This document shows, in pieces, positions 1 through 11,504 of a stretch of 64,000 nucleotides of DNA. This DNA comes from Mucidula mucida (taxonomy: Eukaryota; Basidiomycota; Agaricomycetes; Agaricales; Physalacriaceae), in assembly GCA_015501055.1 (NCBI GenBank), contig JADNYV010000071.1, forward strand, positions 1 to 64,000. The letters run 5' to 3'. A model generated the notes under the pieces. That model searched no databases, was not told where the DNA came from, and saw nothing but the letters and a program-made list of their open reading frames with translations. A program made the translations under genes and the position numbers. Positions within the stretch are counted from its first letter, which is position 1. Every line of letters begins with the position of its first letter.

Positions 1-2296
1 ACGTATCGAATTGAGTCTGAATCTCCGCAAGGTCTTTGGTGATTTCGGGCGTCGAGCTAGAGCCGGAAGAATGACCGTTGATGCCGCCACGCGAACCGCC
101 AGACTCCATACGCGCAATAACGCTCTTAAGCGCATCCCGCTCCTTGACGTACGTCTGGATAATCCCGTCACTGCTCTTCTTCTGTCGCTCTAGCTGGGCA
201 GCAAGTTCTTGGATGACTTCGTGAGCCTCTCGAACAGCCTCGCCTTGCTCACGCTCCATCGCCTCTCGGTACTCCCGCTCCTCGCTCTCCATTTTTCGCC
301 CAAGTTCCCTGACGATCTTCAGAAGCTTCTTGTTCTGTTCCTGCAAACCGTCTATAGACTTGAAGAGAACGAGGTTATTGGTGATCATCGAGTCCACATC
401 ATCCGAAACAACAACCGAAGTTACGTTTCCGAGGTCTTCGTCGGCGGGAAGAGTAGGATCGTCGCGACGCCCAATCTCCCGAAGAAGGTTCTGGACTTGG
501 CGCCCAAGATCATCGAGTTGTTGTTGAAGAAGGTTGTTTTCCCGTTGAAACTTGGTCAATTTCTGCGAGTTTTCGAGGGCCAATGAGGCTTGTGAGTCAC
601 GATCTGAGATGGCCTGTGCGAGCTGAGAAGCAAGTTGAGTGGCCTCAGACTGGAGGCGCTCGTATTCGCTACGTTGTTGAGAGAGTATTGGCGCCTGAAT
701 GATGGTCATTATAACGTAACGGTAACGAAAATAATAAACTCACTCTCTCCTCGATCTGAGCAAGGACCTGAGTCAATGTACGATCCATATGGTCATATTC
801 CAGACACTTCTTGGAGAAGTCCTCCTGCAGACGAACGTAGTCGGCATAAACTTCAGTGAAGGTTTTACCAGTCTTCTGAGCCCTGCTAGCGATGGCGACC
901 GTTGGACTGAGACCCATCATGCCATCCGTGCTCTCGTCGATAAATCCGCGCAGAGGTGTACCAGGAAGACGCCCAGGAAGAGGCAACTCGCCTTGACCCA
1001 TCTTGTCAAGCACCGTTTGCAAATGGTCGAGTTTCTTCTCAGCCTCTTCGCGGCCCTTCTTCTCTCGTTCAGCCTCTGATTTGAGTGCAGACCCTTCCCT
1101 CTCCATTTTCGAGTTGAATTCTTCCCATTCCTTCTCAATAGAGTCGACGATTTCCTTTGCCTGTTTCTCCCTGCTTTCCAGAACGGAAACCAGACGTCGG
1201 AGACCGTTTGCCTCGTTATTGAACACGGCTTCTTGTTCCGCAATCTGCGCCGAGAGATCGTGAACTTTGGTGAGTGCCTGAGTGAGCTGATGCGTCTGGG
1301 AAGTATGGGCGGACTGTAGAGCTTTATAAGAAGCTTGGGTAGAGTCGTGAGTCTGAAGCGTGGAGTCGTAGTTGGCCTGAAGGGTTGCAAGTTCCGCCTG
1401 TTTTGTTCGTCTGTACTTTGTGAACTCTTCAGATTTGGTTACAAGCTCGGCGTTGACGCGTTCAACTTCAGCTTGAGCGAGTTGCAGTTGTTGCGTCAAG
1501 GAATCGAGTTTGAACTAAAGCCCAATTAGACGCGAATCGTACCAGAAAAGCGCAAGTTCATACTTTGCTTGACGTGTCCGTTGACCGTAGTTCCCGTAGC
1601 TGATTCTCCAGCTCCTGATGTTCGTGGCGTGCCTCTTTCAAGTTCTTGCGCAAACTTTGGATTTCCTCTAAACACGCAACATGAGCATATAGAGATGCAG
1701 ACAAGTGGAGACGCACCATCGCGCTGTGCCTCATCCTGCTTGAGACGGCTGACCACTCCCATGAGGTCCCGTTTTTCCCGCTCCGAGTCCTGCAGACGGT
1801 GCTTCAGATCATCAAGCTCCGTGGACGACGCCGAAGACGTGCTTGACAGCCTCGAAATCTGGGTCTGAAGGTCGGACTGAGATGACACTAAGAAATACGT
1901 CAATAGAGCTGCCTGAAAGGCAGAACGCCACATACAGAGCGCGTCCCTTTCCTGCTTGACTTGCTTCAGTTCGTCTTGCAGTGAGTGAATCTGAGTGTCC
2001 AAGTCGCTTGTAAGCGTTTCCCGATCCTGTAGCGCCTGGTCGAGCTCGACATCCTTTTTCTCGCCTTCAGCACGCGCTTCGTCGAGGTCCTGCTGCTTCG
2101 TGTCAATGTCGGCCACCTGATCCAGTACTAAGCGGTAAAGCGCCAGAATGGTGTCCACAGATGGGGTCTCCAGTGACATGTCCGGCAATAAACTGGACAA
2201 AACATCGAGGTCAATGTCCTCCGGGACCGTAAGTGTAATTTGGGTATCGTCGGCGGCGGCGGCCTTGCTTTTCCGCCTCGTTTTGGTAGTCGACAT
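1..2296 (-). CDS. MLP1: TPR/Mlp1-type nuclear pore basket protein, N-terminal part (runs off window)
   Basis: Encodes the N-terminal segment of a TPR/Mlp1 filament protein, the long coiled coil of the nuclear-pore basket that acts in mRNA export and surveillance. The start chosen is the ATG at 2296, giving a short basic head (MSTTKTRRKSK). Almost all of the rest is Glu/Lys/Gln/Leu-rich heptad-like sequence. A block typical of the family lies around 700-860 (YADYVRLQEDFSKKC, then DRTLTQVLAQIEERAPI). Four GT-AG introns join the frames cleanly: 1888-1935, 1670-1716, 1517-1563 and 695-743. The 3' end lies beyond base 1. The gene is divergent from the C78 peptidase gene, with about 250 bp between them. 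No disruption is seen. The family call is from recalled sequence pattern; another long coiled-coil protein is less likely. Confidence 0.85.
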
Positions 2297-2544
2297 GACT
2301 GGTTGGGACAAGTTGGTAGACGACGGCAACAGCGTCGACCACTCTTGCTCGCCGTTCGGTAAGAAGACAAGAAAGGACAAGCGGTACACAAAGCGTGGAT
2401 TAGGTAAGCTGATCTCGCGAATCACAGTCGGCCCGAGACCCGACTCTCTATTCCTCCCGCCATTGCACTTAGTTTATATTTTCTTTTAATGGCACCCAAG
2501 GTACTGTGACACGGCTCACTTTGATCAAACGAACCGACGCATAA
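2297..2544. promoter_or_regulatory. Divergent intergenic region between MLP1 and the C78 peptidase gene
   Basis: About 250 bp separate the MLP1 start codon (minus strand) from the first open frame of the peptidase gene (plus strand), so promoters for both should lie here. An ATG at about 2489 is followed by a possible donor (AAG then GTACTG) and could be the peptidase's true first exon; this is not settled. No clear TATA box was recognised. Confidence 0.35.
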
Positions 2545-3946
2545 CACCAGCGAGGACCACCTTCAAGTTCATCCTCGGCGAATGGAGGCCCTGCGCGTAA
2601 ACGACATCATGGCGGTAAGGTCGCCTCAGAAGCTGAGAAAGACGTCTTCTGGTATCCCACTTTGAACACCCCGCCACCGGACAACTATACCCCGGGTTCG
2701 TCGTGTACTTGAGAATCCCCCCCCCCAATGTTTACTCATCTTCCCAGGTATGATGCTCCTGCTCAAGAAAGCTCTGAACGCCTCCCGATCTCGCGGAAAG
2801 ACACGTAGAGCCGGCTTATGCTGGGATCGCGCGATATATATATGTGGCCAGCCTTGGGATCGTGGTTGGGGTTGTGGGTACGTCTGTAAGATTTGCAACC
2901 ACTGGTCTCTTAAAGTGCGATTTAGCTATCGTAATTTCGTAATGGCATGTTCTGGTCTAGTGGAACAACAGGAGCAACCCATGTACTTCGCGCTCCTGGA
3001 CTCGCCTATATCCCTAGTGTACGTCATCTTCAACTGTGGATTGAAATGCTTGGTCTGAAGGTGGGTTATCGTCAACCGCTCCTGAATCTTGCTCATAATT
3101 TAAATTTCAGGTTATGATCCTCAAGGCGCCGCGCAACTAAGTCCATTAGTGGGAACTAGTAAATGGATTGGCGTTTCTGGTAAGAGACGCCAAACTGTCA
3201 TTGCAATTTGACTTTTGATAATCTGAATAGATCTCTACACTGCATTTTCTTGTCGAGGAATTCCGTGAGCTCCCTCCTCCTTCACTATACAGGTGTTGAT
3301 TTCGTAGATGTGAACTAGTGGACTTTAATTATAAACGTTCTTTTGGCGGTAAGAGTCCTCAATATATAAGATCCTCAAGCTCATTTACCGACGTTTTCTC
3401 CAGGAAATGAGGCATTGATGAAATGGGTCGTCAATCATTTTTCAACGCCGTCACAACCTCGCCTCGACGGCAGCCGCCGCCTTGATGGCTGACACCATCG
3501 TCTTCACCAGCAAGATGCCCATCATCTTACAGGATGGTCTTCATTCTCGCACTGTCGTAGGATTCGAGGAAGTAGACTCTACCACCTTCAACCTCCTTGT
3601 CTTTGATCCATCTCGGTACCTCCTTTCGATACTGACTACCCTTTAAAGACTAAACGCTGCATTCTAGCCATCCTAGCGCCAAGCTACGAAAAGCGGCTCT
3701 AGCCCTTTCCGAAACTTCCCAACGGGAGGAAATTAGCGACGAGGTGCTTCGTGACTCCGTGCCTTACTTTCGGTACCACTTGCATCGAAATGTCTTTGGG
3801 TACGGACGATGAGGCTTTACTCTTAGTCGCATTGATATTGACGTGCTTGTAGGAAGCAGTGGCAGATTCTGTATTTTCCGATGACGGAGCCTCTCAGCGA
3901 CTTTCAGATGCAGAAAAGAAAGCTTGTGACGAGTACACAAGGTTAA
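2545..3946 (+). CDS. ZUFSP/UFSP-like peptidase (family C78), frame-disrupted
   Basis: Related to the C78 cysteine peptidases (UFSP, ZUFSP/ZUP1, fungal Mug105), which cleave ubiquitin or UFM1 conjugates. Pieces in order: DVFWYPTLNTPPPDNYTPG (2640-2697); TRRAGLCWDRAIYIC and the catalytic-Cys motif DRGWGCGYRNF, split by an intron after 2877; PSVRHLQLWIE; GYDPQGAAQLSPLVGTSKWIG; LVDFNYKRSFGGNEALMKW; the His/Asp part TIVFTSKMPIILQDGLHSRT and LLVFDPSR; and a C-terminal QILYFPMTEPLSD ending at TAA 3944-3946. Introns are short GT-AG. Two places need a one-base shift to stay in frame: near 3005-3020 (DSPIS to PSVRHLQ) and near 3460-3485 (just before ALMADTIVF). The 5' end is unsure and no N-terminal zinc finger was found. 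It is either a recent pseudogene or carries base-call errors. Confidence 0.65.
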
Positions 3947-4274
3947 CGCTTGCCAAAGATTCTTTAGCCCTCTGTTGTGGTCAGACAATCTTAATGGCAT
4001 TGATTGATACATTCAACTCTCGGCGCTTTGTCCTGTTGTATCTTGACGAATCGCAAGGCATAAACACCTTCACATTATCAGTGTGAAGCTATAACTAATC
4101 TTACGATAGTTGTATATACTCTATACCGAGTACTCACGCCCAGGTGAAGTGATCGATCGTGTGGTTGGACACACACGACACGTGTTCCCCAGCCTTTCCT
4201 TCAAACCCCCAACGCCATTGTTTTTGCGTGCCATTGGACGTTGGACGTTGACATCCTAGTCTACCACCGACTCA

Positions 4275-4325
4275 GTATGCAATCACCCTCACAAAGCTTC
4301 TGTCATCTCACGTCTTTCATTGTAG
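4275..4325 (+). other. Probable 5' UTR intron of the family 1 F-box gene
   Basis: GTATGC at 4275 and TTGTAG ending at 4325 bracket 51 bp directly before the ATG at 4327. The related broken F-box gene at 45316 (minus) keeps the same GTATGC donor and a TTGCAG acceptor at the same distance, although the bases between have diverged. Conservation of both splice signals supports a leader intron. Sequence identity also continues further upstream (about 4150-4275 and 45370-45480), so the promoter was copied with the gene. Confidence 0.5.
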
Positions 4326-4326
4326 G

Positions 4327-5976
4327 ATGGAACTCGAATCCCATGAATTGTCTCCCGAACCTTTGTCGCCTGTAGAAGAGCACCGTGTCCTGTGTGACCG
4401 CTGCAGGGGCATTGTTACCAACGAGAGCTCGAAATATAATGATCTCCAAGCTTCTGTCACACCAACTCTTTGGCAAACCTCATACTTCCCTTCACAATCT
4501 GAACTCGACGACAATGAAACCCTCCTCGACGAATTGTTTTGCCAACGGGAAGCATATGACCATGAGATTTCCCGAATCCGGGACGTGCTAGATCTGCTCG
4601 TGACGAATAGACGGCGTGTCAACCGGTGCATTTACATGTACGACTCACTTTCTGCCCCCATCCGCCGACTGCCCGTAGACATCCTTATGCACATTTTCCG
4701 CCACGCACTCTGTTTTGACGTCAGCCCCTCGCGCTCGTTTTCGGCCGTGTTCCTTGGAGAGGGCACCATGACGTCCTTGAGGTTGGCCAAAGTGTGCCAT
4801 CTATGGCGCGAGATCATCTTCCAGAATCCCCGTCTATGGACACACCAGGCATATCGTATTCGTGATTCTACGAATGTCGAGATGGTATCCATCTATCAAA
4901 AGGAATCTTTCCCGCATAGCTTGGATTTTCTCATTTACTCAAAGGACATCGATCTCGATTGTGATTCGACGGCCTCAAATGAAGATGAGGAGCTTGATTA
5001 TGTACAAGAGTGTCGTATACGGAATATGCGACAGTTGATGCAAGGGCTAGACAGCAGCAGGTGCCGCCGCCTTTCGTGGGACCAGGCGAGTTACACCAGG
5101 CACCAGTACGACTGGTCGGCGCTTGAAGTCCTAGAAATCCACGCAGGGATAATGGATCTATCAAAAGGATCGCCTTTTGCGTGCGCACCTCAGCTCAGAA
5201 CATTGTGCTTGATGATCAGTGACTATCGCCTTGGTGTTGATCAGATGGCCAAGTTCTGCCCTTGGGAGCAGATCCAGGATCTCTCAGTTGCCGATGAGAA
5301 ATCGGACTTGGTGAATCTGTGCTCTGCGGGGTGTTTGCGATGTTTGACTCTTGACGGGCTTCCCTGGGGTCAATATCGAAATAGATTATCATCCATAAAA
5401 CCTGAAATATTGGCATGTTTGCAAGAAGTGCGCTTTGTGGATGGATGGGTTCTAGAATTTTTCTCCAAGATAGCTCTGTTGGGGAGCATGGGATGCCTCA
5501 GCACTCTGGAACTCTCTACCATCAACAACCGGTCTTCACGGCTAGATGATCTTGCAGCGATCTCTGTGGTCCCTCCTTGTCCTTCACTCCGACACCTCAT
5601 CATACGCGACTTGCTCATTCCCACCGACAGTCTTATTCCCCTCATCCGCGCGTCAGATAATCTGCAGAGTCTGATGATTATAGAGCCTCGTTCTTTACAT
5701 GAACTAGACAGTGATAAATCAGACAATGGAATCATCACATCCGATGTGCTTGAAGCCGTACGAGGACGTCGGCTGGACCATTTGGAGATTAGGCTTGCGA
5801 AAGACTCGCATTTACGCGGGCGGCAGAGCAACATTTTGGATACTATTGAGTACCTTCACCCCATCAGTCTGAAGAGTGCCGTCGTCGGGATACGTGGTGG
5901 TGTAGAGCTCCTAGAGGACACGTTGGAGAGGATGAAAGAGTTGCGCAAGGGCGGTTTGCAGATATGGTCGGCGTAA
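4327..5976 (+). CDS. F-box protein, family 1 (intact copy, 549 aa)
   Basis: Probable substrate-recognition subunit of an SCF ubiquitin ligase. The single open frame begins with MELESHELSPE. Residues about 60-100 look like a short coiled coil (DELFCQREAYDHEISRIRD). The F-box core follows at about 110-160 (IRRLPVDILMHIFRHAL ... LAKVCHLWREIIFQNPRLW). The C-terminal two thirds are leucine-rich and irregular, as in degenerate LRR F-box proteins of Agaricomycetes. Broken relatives of this gene lie at 10125-10660, 10690-11230 and 35861-45316, so it is the only full-length member of its family here. An earlier leader intron is probable. The substrate cannot be told from sequence. Confidence 0.85.
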   Translation: MELESHELSPEPLSPVEEHRVLCDRCRGIVTNESSKYNDLQASVTPTLWQTSYFPSQSELDDNETLLDELFCQREAYDHEISRIRDVLDLLVTNRRRVNRCIYMYDSLSAPIRRLPVDILMHIFRHALCFDVSPSRSFSAVFLGEGTMTSLRLAKVCHLWREIIFQNPRLWTHQAYRIRDSTNVEMVSIYQKESFPHSLDFLIYSKDIDLDCDSTASNEDEELDYVQECRIRNMRQLMQGLDSSRCRRLSWDQASYTRHQYDWSALEVLEIHAGIMDLSKGSPFACAPQLRTLCLMISDYRLGVDQMAKFCPWEQIQDLSVADEKSDLVNLCSAGCLRCLTLDGLPWGQYRNRLSSIKPEILACLQEVRFVDGWVLEFFSKIALLGSMGCLSTLELSTINNRSSRLDDLAAISVVPPCPSLRHLIIRDLLIPTDSLIPLIRASDNLQSLMIIEPRSLHELDSDKSDNGIITSDVLEAVRGRRLDHLEIRLAKDSHLRGRQSNILDTIEYLHPISLKSAVVGIRGGVELLEDTLERMKELRKGGLQIWSA

Positions 5977-6371
5977 AGAGCTTACATACTTCGGTGTTAT
6001 ACCCTCACAAAGGTTATGGCCGTGCGCCTGTCGTCGTAGTGTACTATCTCAGTGCCTTTCATGTAGGCAATTGAATGAGATTCTGGAATGCTTTGAATTA
6101 TGTGCTCTTGTTTTGGTAAGGGAGCACGGATAGCTATACTCGCACAATATTGTGTATACGCGTGGCGTCAGGTCTCCGTGAAGCACATTGGCAACTCTGG
6201 GGACAACGGGAACACCCCTCAATGCGCTCATTGGGAGATTCTGGACTCAACCTTAGGTCCTGGTCAGCTCTCTGGCATGGGACACGCGGAATATTCTCAG
6301 TGGTATCATACTTAGTATCCAGGGGCTCACGTGCGACATCGCTTTGTAGCGTGTCACTGTCACTGTCTGGA
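5977..6371 (+). repeat. 3' flank of family 1 F-box gene, shared with 10690-10990 and 35410-35860
   Basis: The bases after the F-box stop codon recur in inverted orientation at about 35410-35860 and partly at 10690-10990. Shared landmarks are a segment reading on through tgtcactgtctggatg near 6355-6372 and the reverse complement of gtgtactatctcagtgcctt. No gene is seen in it. It ends exactly where the copied DUF6535 segment begins, so it marks a duplication breakpoint. Confidence 0.6.
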
Positions 6372-9300
6372 TGGACGTTGCAACACATGGAATCATAACG
6401 TGGGAGTGCGTACATTCAACCGCCGGCGCCTATGGACGCCCATATCTTGGTACTGATCAGGATGTACAATTGATATCCTCATTGAATGAACTATAGTCCG
6501 GATCCATACTACAAGGGAGAGAAAGCCTTGGAGTCTTCAACAACAGTTCACGTCCGCATCAAACAGCAACTCTAAACTTGAAAGCTTGAACCCTGGTGAA
6601 AGGCTCTGTCCATTCGACTAACAAACCTCACCCTCCACAACACCCTTGTGCTGATACCACTCAGCAAAATCTGCGTGGAAATCCTGGAGCAAAGTCAACC
6701 TCAGTTTCTCGGAACGACAGCCCATAACTCACATGGAATGCTCTAGGGGGGCAAGCCGGTCCATCATAATTCGGAGGTACATACCACCGTCGCGCAACAT
6801 CCTTCGCAAAAGTCACCGCAACATAATGACTCGAGCCATGCAGTAAGCTATTCGCAGGCAATCCGCCAATACCAGAGTAAACAAAGCTAAGATGTTCATT
6901 ATACATCTCCTCCGCCTGCTGCGACTTTGCAAACAATATCAGCTCCTCCGTCCGGCGGTCCCAATGATCAACCTGCACAATCCTCGCCAACTCCCACAAG
7001 CGAGCCTGCGTCTGTATATCGGAGAGGAGAAGAGCCTTGCAAAGCGTAGATAGATGCGCTGGTCGACTCAGATCGTTCAACACGCGGTGGAAAACACCGG
7101 GGTCGTGGGACGCCAAAACAGTCAGTCCGTCCACATACAGAGCGGCCAAATGTCCCGTCTTCATAACACTCCAACGATTGGTCGGTCGAACCTCTGGACA
7201 GTCGTCTCCGTTGTAAGTCCATCCATATGCAAGGCTTCCTGTCAGCCCCTCTAGCCAACCTTGCTCGAGAAGGCCGGTGTAGAGGATCGTAAGAGATGCG
7301 GCGTGAATGTTTGAGTGTAGCAGGTAGAACAAGAGATTTGCGATGCCACTACAAGCGTCTACTCGATCCTCGAATGTCGTGCGGAGGACCTTGGAAATGA
7401 TATCCGTAGTAAGCCACGAGAAGTCATGATCTCGAGAGCCAGAACGATATAGGCGTCGGTTCAGGCCCTTGAAAAGGCTCTTGATGATCGTCACCTCGTC
7501 TTCGAGTGAGATGATTTCATGAGTCCCAAATGTATCAGACAGGACAACGTTTTGCATAGCGATGATGGTGGCCTTAGCAGTATCCTCGCTGTGGCGTGAT
7601 CGTATATGGATTCCAAGCGTGTATCCATCGATGACACTCAAGAGCCGCGTAAACAGAGAAACTTTTCTCCTTCAGTCACATCTTCGTACTTCGCGATCCA
7701 TGTCTTGTGCACTGTTGATGTCTTTTGAATGGACCGTGTCTGTACATTGTAAGGTAAAGAAATATGTCATCCGGTAGAGTATCCGTGCAATCGGCAGGCG
7801 AGGGTTTAGCGTTTGGAAACCCAACGTGTAGTAGCCACTTGACAAAGGATGGGAACATGCTGCTCCTCAAAGCGTCTTGTAGATAACATCGCTTCTGGGC
7901 CGTTGGTGATCCGTCACAGCGGTCGTGTATGGAGATGGGATGCGACGGACTGGAAAGCGGAAAGCTCAGAAGCGGACGTCTCTTGCCGTCACAGTTACTT
8001 GTATCACAATCGTGGACGGCGCGAATCGCACATCGAAGCAATTCCGACCAGATCCAAGAAGGAGTTTCATGGTGTATGTGAAGCCAGTAAGTTCCGGAAA
8101 TTAGCGCACTAGACATGGTTCTCGCCCAAAGCACAACATCGAGCTCGCACTCCATCCCAGCCAGCGTCTGTGGATCTTCCGGAATGAGAAGGATGTTTGT
8201 AATGCACTGAACTGCTCCAAGTGGCTGGCGGAGGCGTGCATACTTGCTAGGCTCCTACAGACCCCAAGACTTGGATGCCAGGCTCCTGATGTTCGAAACG
8301 CAGCGCCGCACGTTGGAATCTGTTGAAACGGGCAACCGGTTGAGCAACATGAAAATGGTCGTTTATTGCCCTTACAACCGAAGCGATACCCTCAAGGCCA
8401 CCCCTAGCAATGATTGGGATACTTTGTAGGGGCAGGCTACTGAGCGCTTGGAGGACAATGCTTTGGACTGAAAGATTTGAAGTGACATTGAACAACCAGC
8501 CAAGAGTCGAAGCGTCTAGGATGTGACCTTGTTTTATAACCTGGTCAAGTTCTATATCCGACAACGATGGGGCCGGTCGACTGAGACTATCCGCACCTTG
8601 ACGCAAGGTGGTAATGCGCTGGCGTATGAAGCAGAATAAGGAGTAGGAATGGAGAGCAAGAGGTGTCTTATATGCGCAGTCCGAATAGAATATTGGCAAG
8701 ACGTTGCATACAGAGTACACGCCAATCGCGGCGACAGCAATGAACGTCATCACCGCCGCCATCACAGCACTCAGGGAGCACAGGTAGATGATAAGGCCGA
8801 GGAAGAAAAGGCCCAGCGCAGCATGCATGAGAACCGGGAGAAGCTCAATGATGAGGGGTACGTGCCACTTTTGCAGTGCCATGTATCGAAAATGTCGAAT
8901 ACGACTGTGATCGCGAGGCGATCCCGCCTGGATCAACGTGTACTGGTGAATCCATTGCTTTGCCAGAACAACGAGCAGTGTCGTCGCGAGACTGAGACCA
9001 AGGCTCGCAAACCACAATCCGTTCACCCAGAAATCCGAAACGTTTGTAGGGAAAGAGGTGAGGGCGGGCTGCACCACTTTGACTGCTTCAGGTCCGTGAA
9101 CCATGACAAGCAACATAGTGCGTTGAATGCCAATCATTTCCGAGAGTAGCGAGTTCCCAACTTGGGCTTGATCCACCTGCAAGGACTGACAGGTTTGGGT
9201 CACGAACGTTGTTACGACAGCCGAGAAAAGCGCGGCCTAGAATAATGATTAGGATAGATAGCCATACGAAGAACGGCGATACATACAAATACGAGAAGCA

Positions 9301-10124
9301 CATCCAGCGCTTCGCGCCATCCATTGACCATCTCCCTATCAAATTTCGTAGACTCGTCGACGTATACTCTGTAAACCCTTGCCTTGGGAGACATTTCTTC
9401 GTATTCTTCGTCTGGGGCGTATTTCTGTTCGTAGTCGAAAGGGTCATTGGTGACTGACGAGCCAGTAAGTATATCACTATAGAGGCAAGTGCATAAACTC
9501 GTGGAAGGATCTGATCCAAGCAGGGGCTTGGAGGTCACTCCAGTGGACGACGATGATCGCGCAGTCCAGGAAGTGCGTGTATTGGCAGAATCCGGCGGTG
9601 GTAGGCTTGGTTGGGGAAACGAGACATTGTGCTCGTCAGACTGCATCCTTGCAGGCCGCATGGATTGTTACGGGGAGGTATTCGGTGTGCTGTTGAGTTT
9701 GACATACCGTTGAATGATGGCAGTTTTAGAGACGGTCCGAGGATCCGGGTAGAAGTATGGCGTCGTTGGCCTTGGAGGGACAACAATAACACAATTGTTC
9801 TCATGTGCTTATTGTGTGTGCAGCGATCAAGTATGTACATCCCTTCGACAAGAATTCATCATCAGAAAATATGTAGTACAGCAGTCCTACTAGACTTCGT
9901 GGCAAACTACTTACCGTCGTTCAACTACGAGCACGACATTTACGTAGTTGTGTGGCGCAAGGGGCTTGCAGAATACGAAAACACCCGTATATGTCGACCA
10001 TCAATAGATGGAGGAGACGTCAAAGTGTCTCATGGCACAATTGCAGGGTACCAGGGTACATTATGATCTTCTTCCAATCTTCTTGTGTGTACAAGATCAG
10101 TGATCGGAGTTCAAATGGTGTGTT
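6372..10124 (-). repeat. Inverted segmental copy of the DUF6535 locus (decayed copy)
   Basis: About 3.75 kb that matches, in reverse complement and nearly base for base, the segment 19107-22907. Identity starts next to ttgcaacacatggaatcataac at about 6372 and stops at caaatggtgtg at about 10124. The copy includes the coding region, its intron and about 460 bp of 5' flank. F-box-derived sequence borders it on both sides. No terminal inverted repeats or target-site duplication were recognised, so the copying mechanism is unclear. Confidence 0.8.
6618..9646 (-). pseudogene. Broken DUF6535 membrane protein gene
   Basis: Counterpart of the intact gene at 19585-22613. It can be read from an ATG at 9646 (MQSDEHNVSF) through an exon, a conserved short intron (about 9236-9285) and the four-helix membrane region. 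The frame breaks after EHQEPGIQVL near 8260, breaks again near 7750 where LTMLQTRS of the intact copy becomes LTMYRHG, and shifts once more near 6700 close to the C-terminus. The segments between the breaks remain long and almost identical to the intact copy, so the inactivation is recent. The stop equivalent to the intact gene lies at 6618-6620. Confidence 0.8.
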
Positions 10125-10660
10125 TTCCCAAGTTCTGCCCTTGGGAGCAGATCCAGGATCTCTCGATTGCCGATGAGAAATCGGACTTGGTGAATCTGTG
10201 CTCTGCGGAGTGTTTGCGAGGTTTGACCGTTGAAGGGGTCCCCAGGGGTTGGCAAAGATTATCATCCATAGAGCCCGAAATATTGGCATGTTTGCAAGAA
10301 GTGCGCTTCGTGAACGGATGGGTTCTCGACTTTCTTTCTACCATAGCTCTTCTGGGGAGCATGGGCCTCATCACTCTGGAACTTTTCATCATCAATAACC
10401 ATTTTTCATGGCCAGACCAGCAATCTTTGTGGTCCCTCCTTGTCCTTCGCTCCGAAACCTCATCATACGCGACTTGCTCATTAACACCAACAATCTTATT
10501 TCCCTCATCCGCGCCCTAGATAATCTGCAGAGTCTGGTGATCATAGAGCCTTGTTCTTTGCGTAAATTATGCAGAGTCAACATCGCCGATGAATGGAGGA
10601 AGACGGTCCTGCAGAATGGAATTATCACATACGATGTGCTTGAAGCCGTACTAGGGTGAA
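10125..10660 (+). pseudogene. Fragment of family 1 F-box gene (middle part)
   Basis: Translates to pieces matching the middle of the 4327-5976 protein, beginning FCPWEQIQDLSIADEKSD and continuing through EVRFVNGWVLDFLSTIALLG, then LRNLIIRDLLINTNNLISLI in another frame. It lacks the F-box and the start and contains frame changes near 10400 and 10660. It abuts the DUF6535 copy at 10124/10125 without spacer. Confidence 0.75.
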
Positions 10661-10689
10661 AGAACTCCCAAGAGGCGTCAAAATACATG

Positions 10690-11230
10690 GGCTCCAACCG
10701 GAAATGGCCGTCTCTCCTTTTCTGCGCGAGCACGTCGCGTCCATAACCTCCCAACGAGCGGATTGAGGGGTCTTCCCATCCCCAGGCACTGAACTTCCCA
10801 AAGTCTTGACACCAGGCGTATACTCGCTATTGTTTGAGTACATATATCCGGGCTCCCTTGCCAGAACGATGATACGAAGAATTCAAAGGATTCTAGAGTC
10901 TTGTTTGATTGCCTACATGAAAGGCGCTGAGATAGTACACTACGACGACAGGCGCGCGGCCATAACCTCTATGAGGGTTTAACGCTGAAGTATGTAAGCT
11001 CTCTACGCCAACCATATCTGCAAACCGCCCTTTTGCAACGCTTTCATCCTCTCCAACGTGTCCTCTAAAAGCTCTACACCACCACGTATCCCGACGACGG
11101 CACTCTTTAGACTGATGGGGTGAAGGTACTCAATAGTATCCAAAACGTCGCTCTGCCGCCCGCGTAAATGCGAGTCTTTCGCAAGCCCAATCTCCAAATG
11201 TTCGAGTCGACGTCTCGCGTGGGTGTCCTG
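10690..11230 (-). pseudogene. Fragment of family 1 F-box gene (C-terminus and 3' flank)
   Basis: On the minus strand, 11003-11197 encodes the last 64 residues of the family 1 F-box protein (AKDSHLRGRQSDVLDTIEYL ... MKALQKGGLQIWLA) with its stop. The flank 10690-11000 equals the 3' flank found again at about 35610-35860. It points opposite to the neighbouring fragment at 10125-10660, so the two were not parts of one collinear copy. Confidence 0.75.
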
Positions 11231-11504
11231 GTATGTGCCAATTGAATCGTACAGATTCGTACGAAAAGGGTGTTTCCCTTCTCAAACATTTAACATAAAA
11301 CTAGGGAAATGGTTCAGTTTCCAAAGAATAGGATTAACCTTGATCTAATCAGACGAACCTGCTAACACTCTAGCGCGCTAAGAAATGTAATGTTGAACCC
11401 GCGTACATTACTTTTTGTCACGTAAGGGACCATGTACTCGACTTCTCCGACAGTCCTCCGCATGAAATCTTCATCGATATCGGACTCTTCCTTGAGATAA
11501 AAAC
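11231..11504. other. No gene recognised
   Basis: About 270 bp with no credible coding sequence. An inverted pair aatcgtacagattcgta is the only local structure noticed. Confidence 0.5.

Noticed and set aside
2716..2726. Run of ten C bases
   Set aside because: It falls inside the predicted C78 peptidase intron; a simple homopolymer and possible length error, not a functional site.
2525..2728. Minus-strand frame with CPVAGCSKWDTRRRL, resembling a zinc finger
   Set aside because: No paired His ligands follow, and the opposite strand carries the clear C78 peptidase exon DVFWYPTLNTPPP.
9611..10066. 150-codon open frame on the plus strand upstream of the DUF6535 pseudogene, also present at 19165-19620 (minus)
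   Set aside because: It is conserved only because both loci are recent copies of the same segment. It runs antisense through the start of the DUF6535 gene and has no motif.
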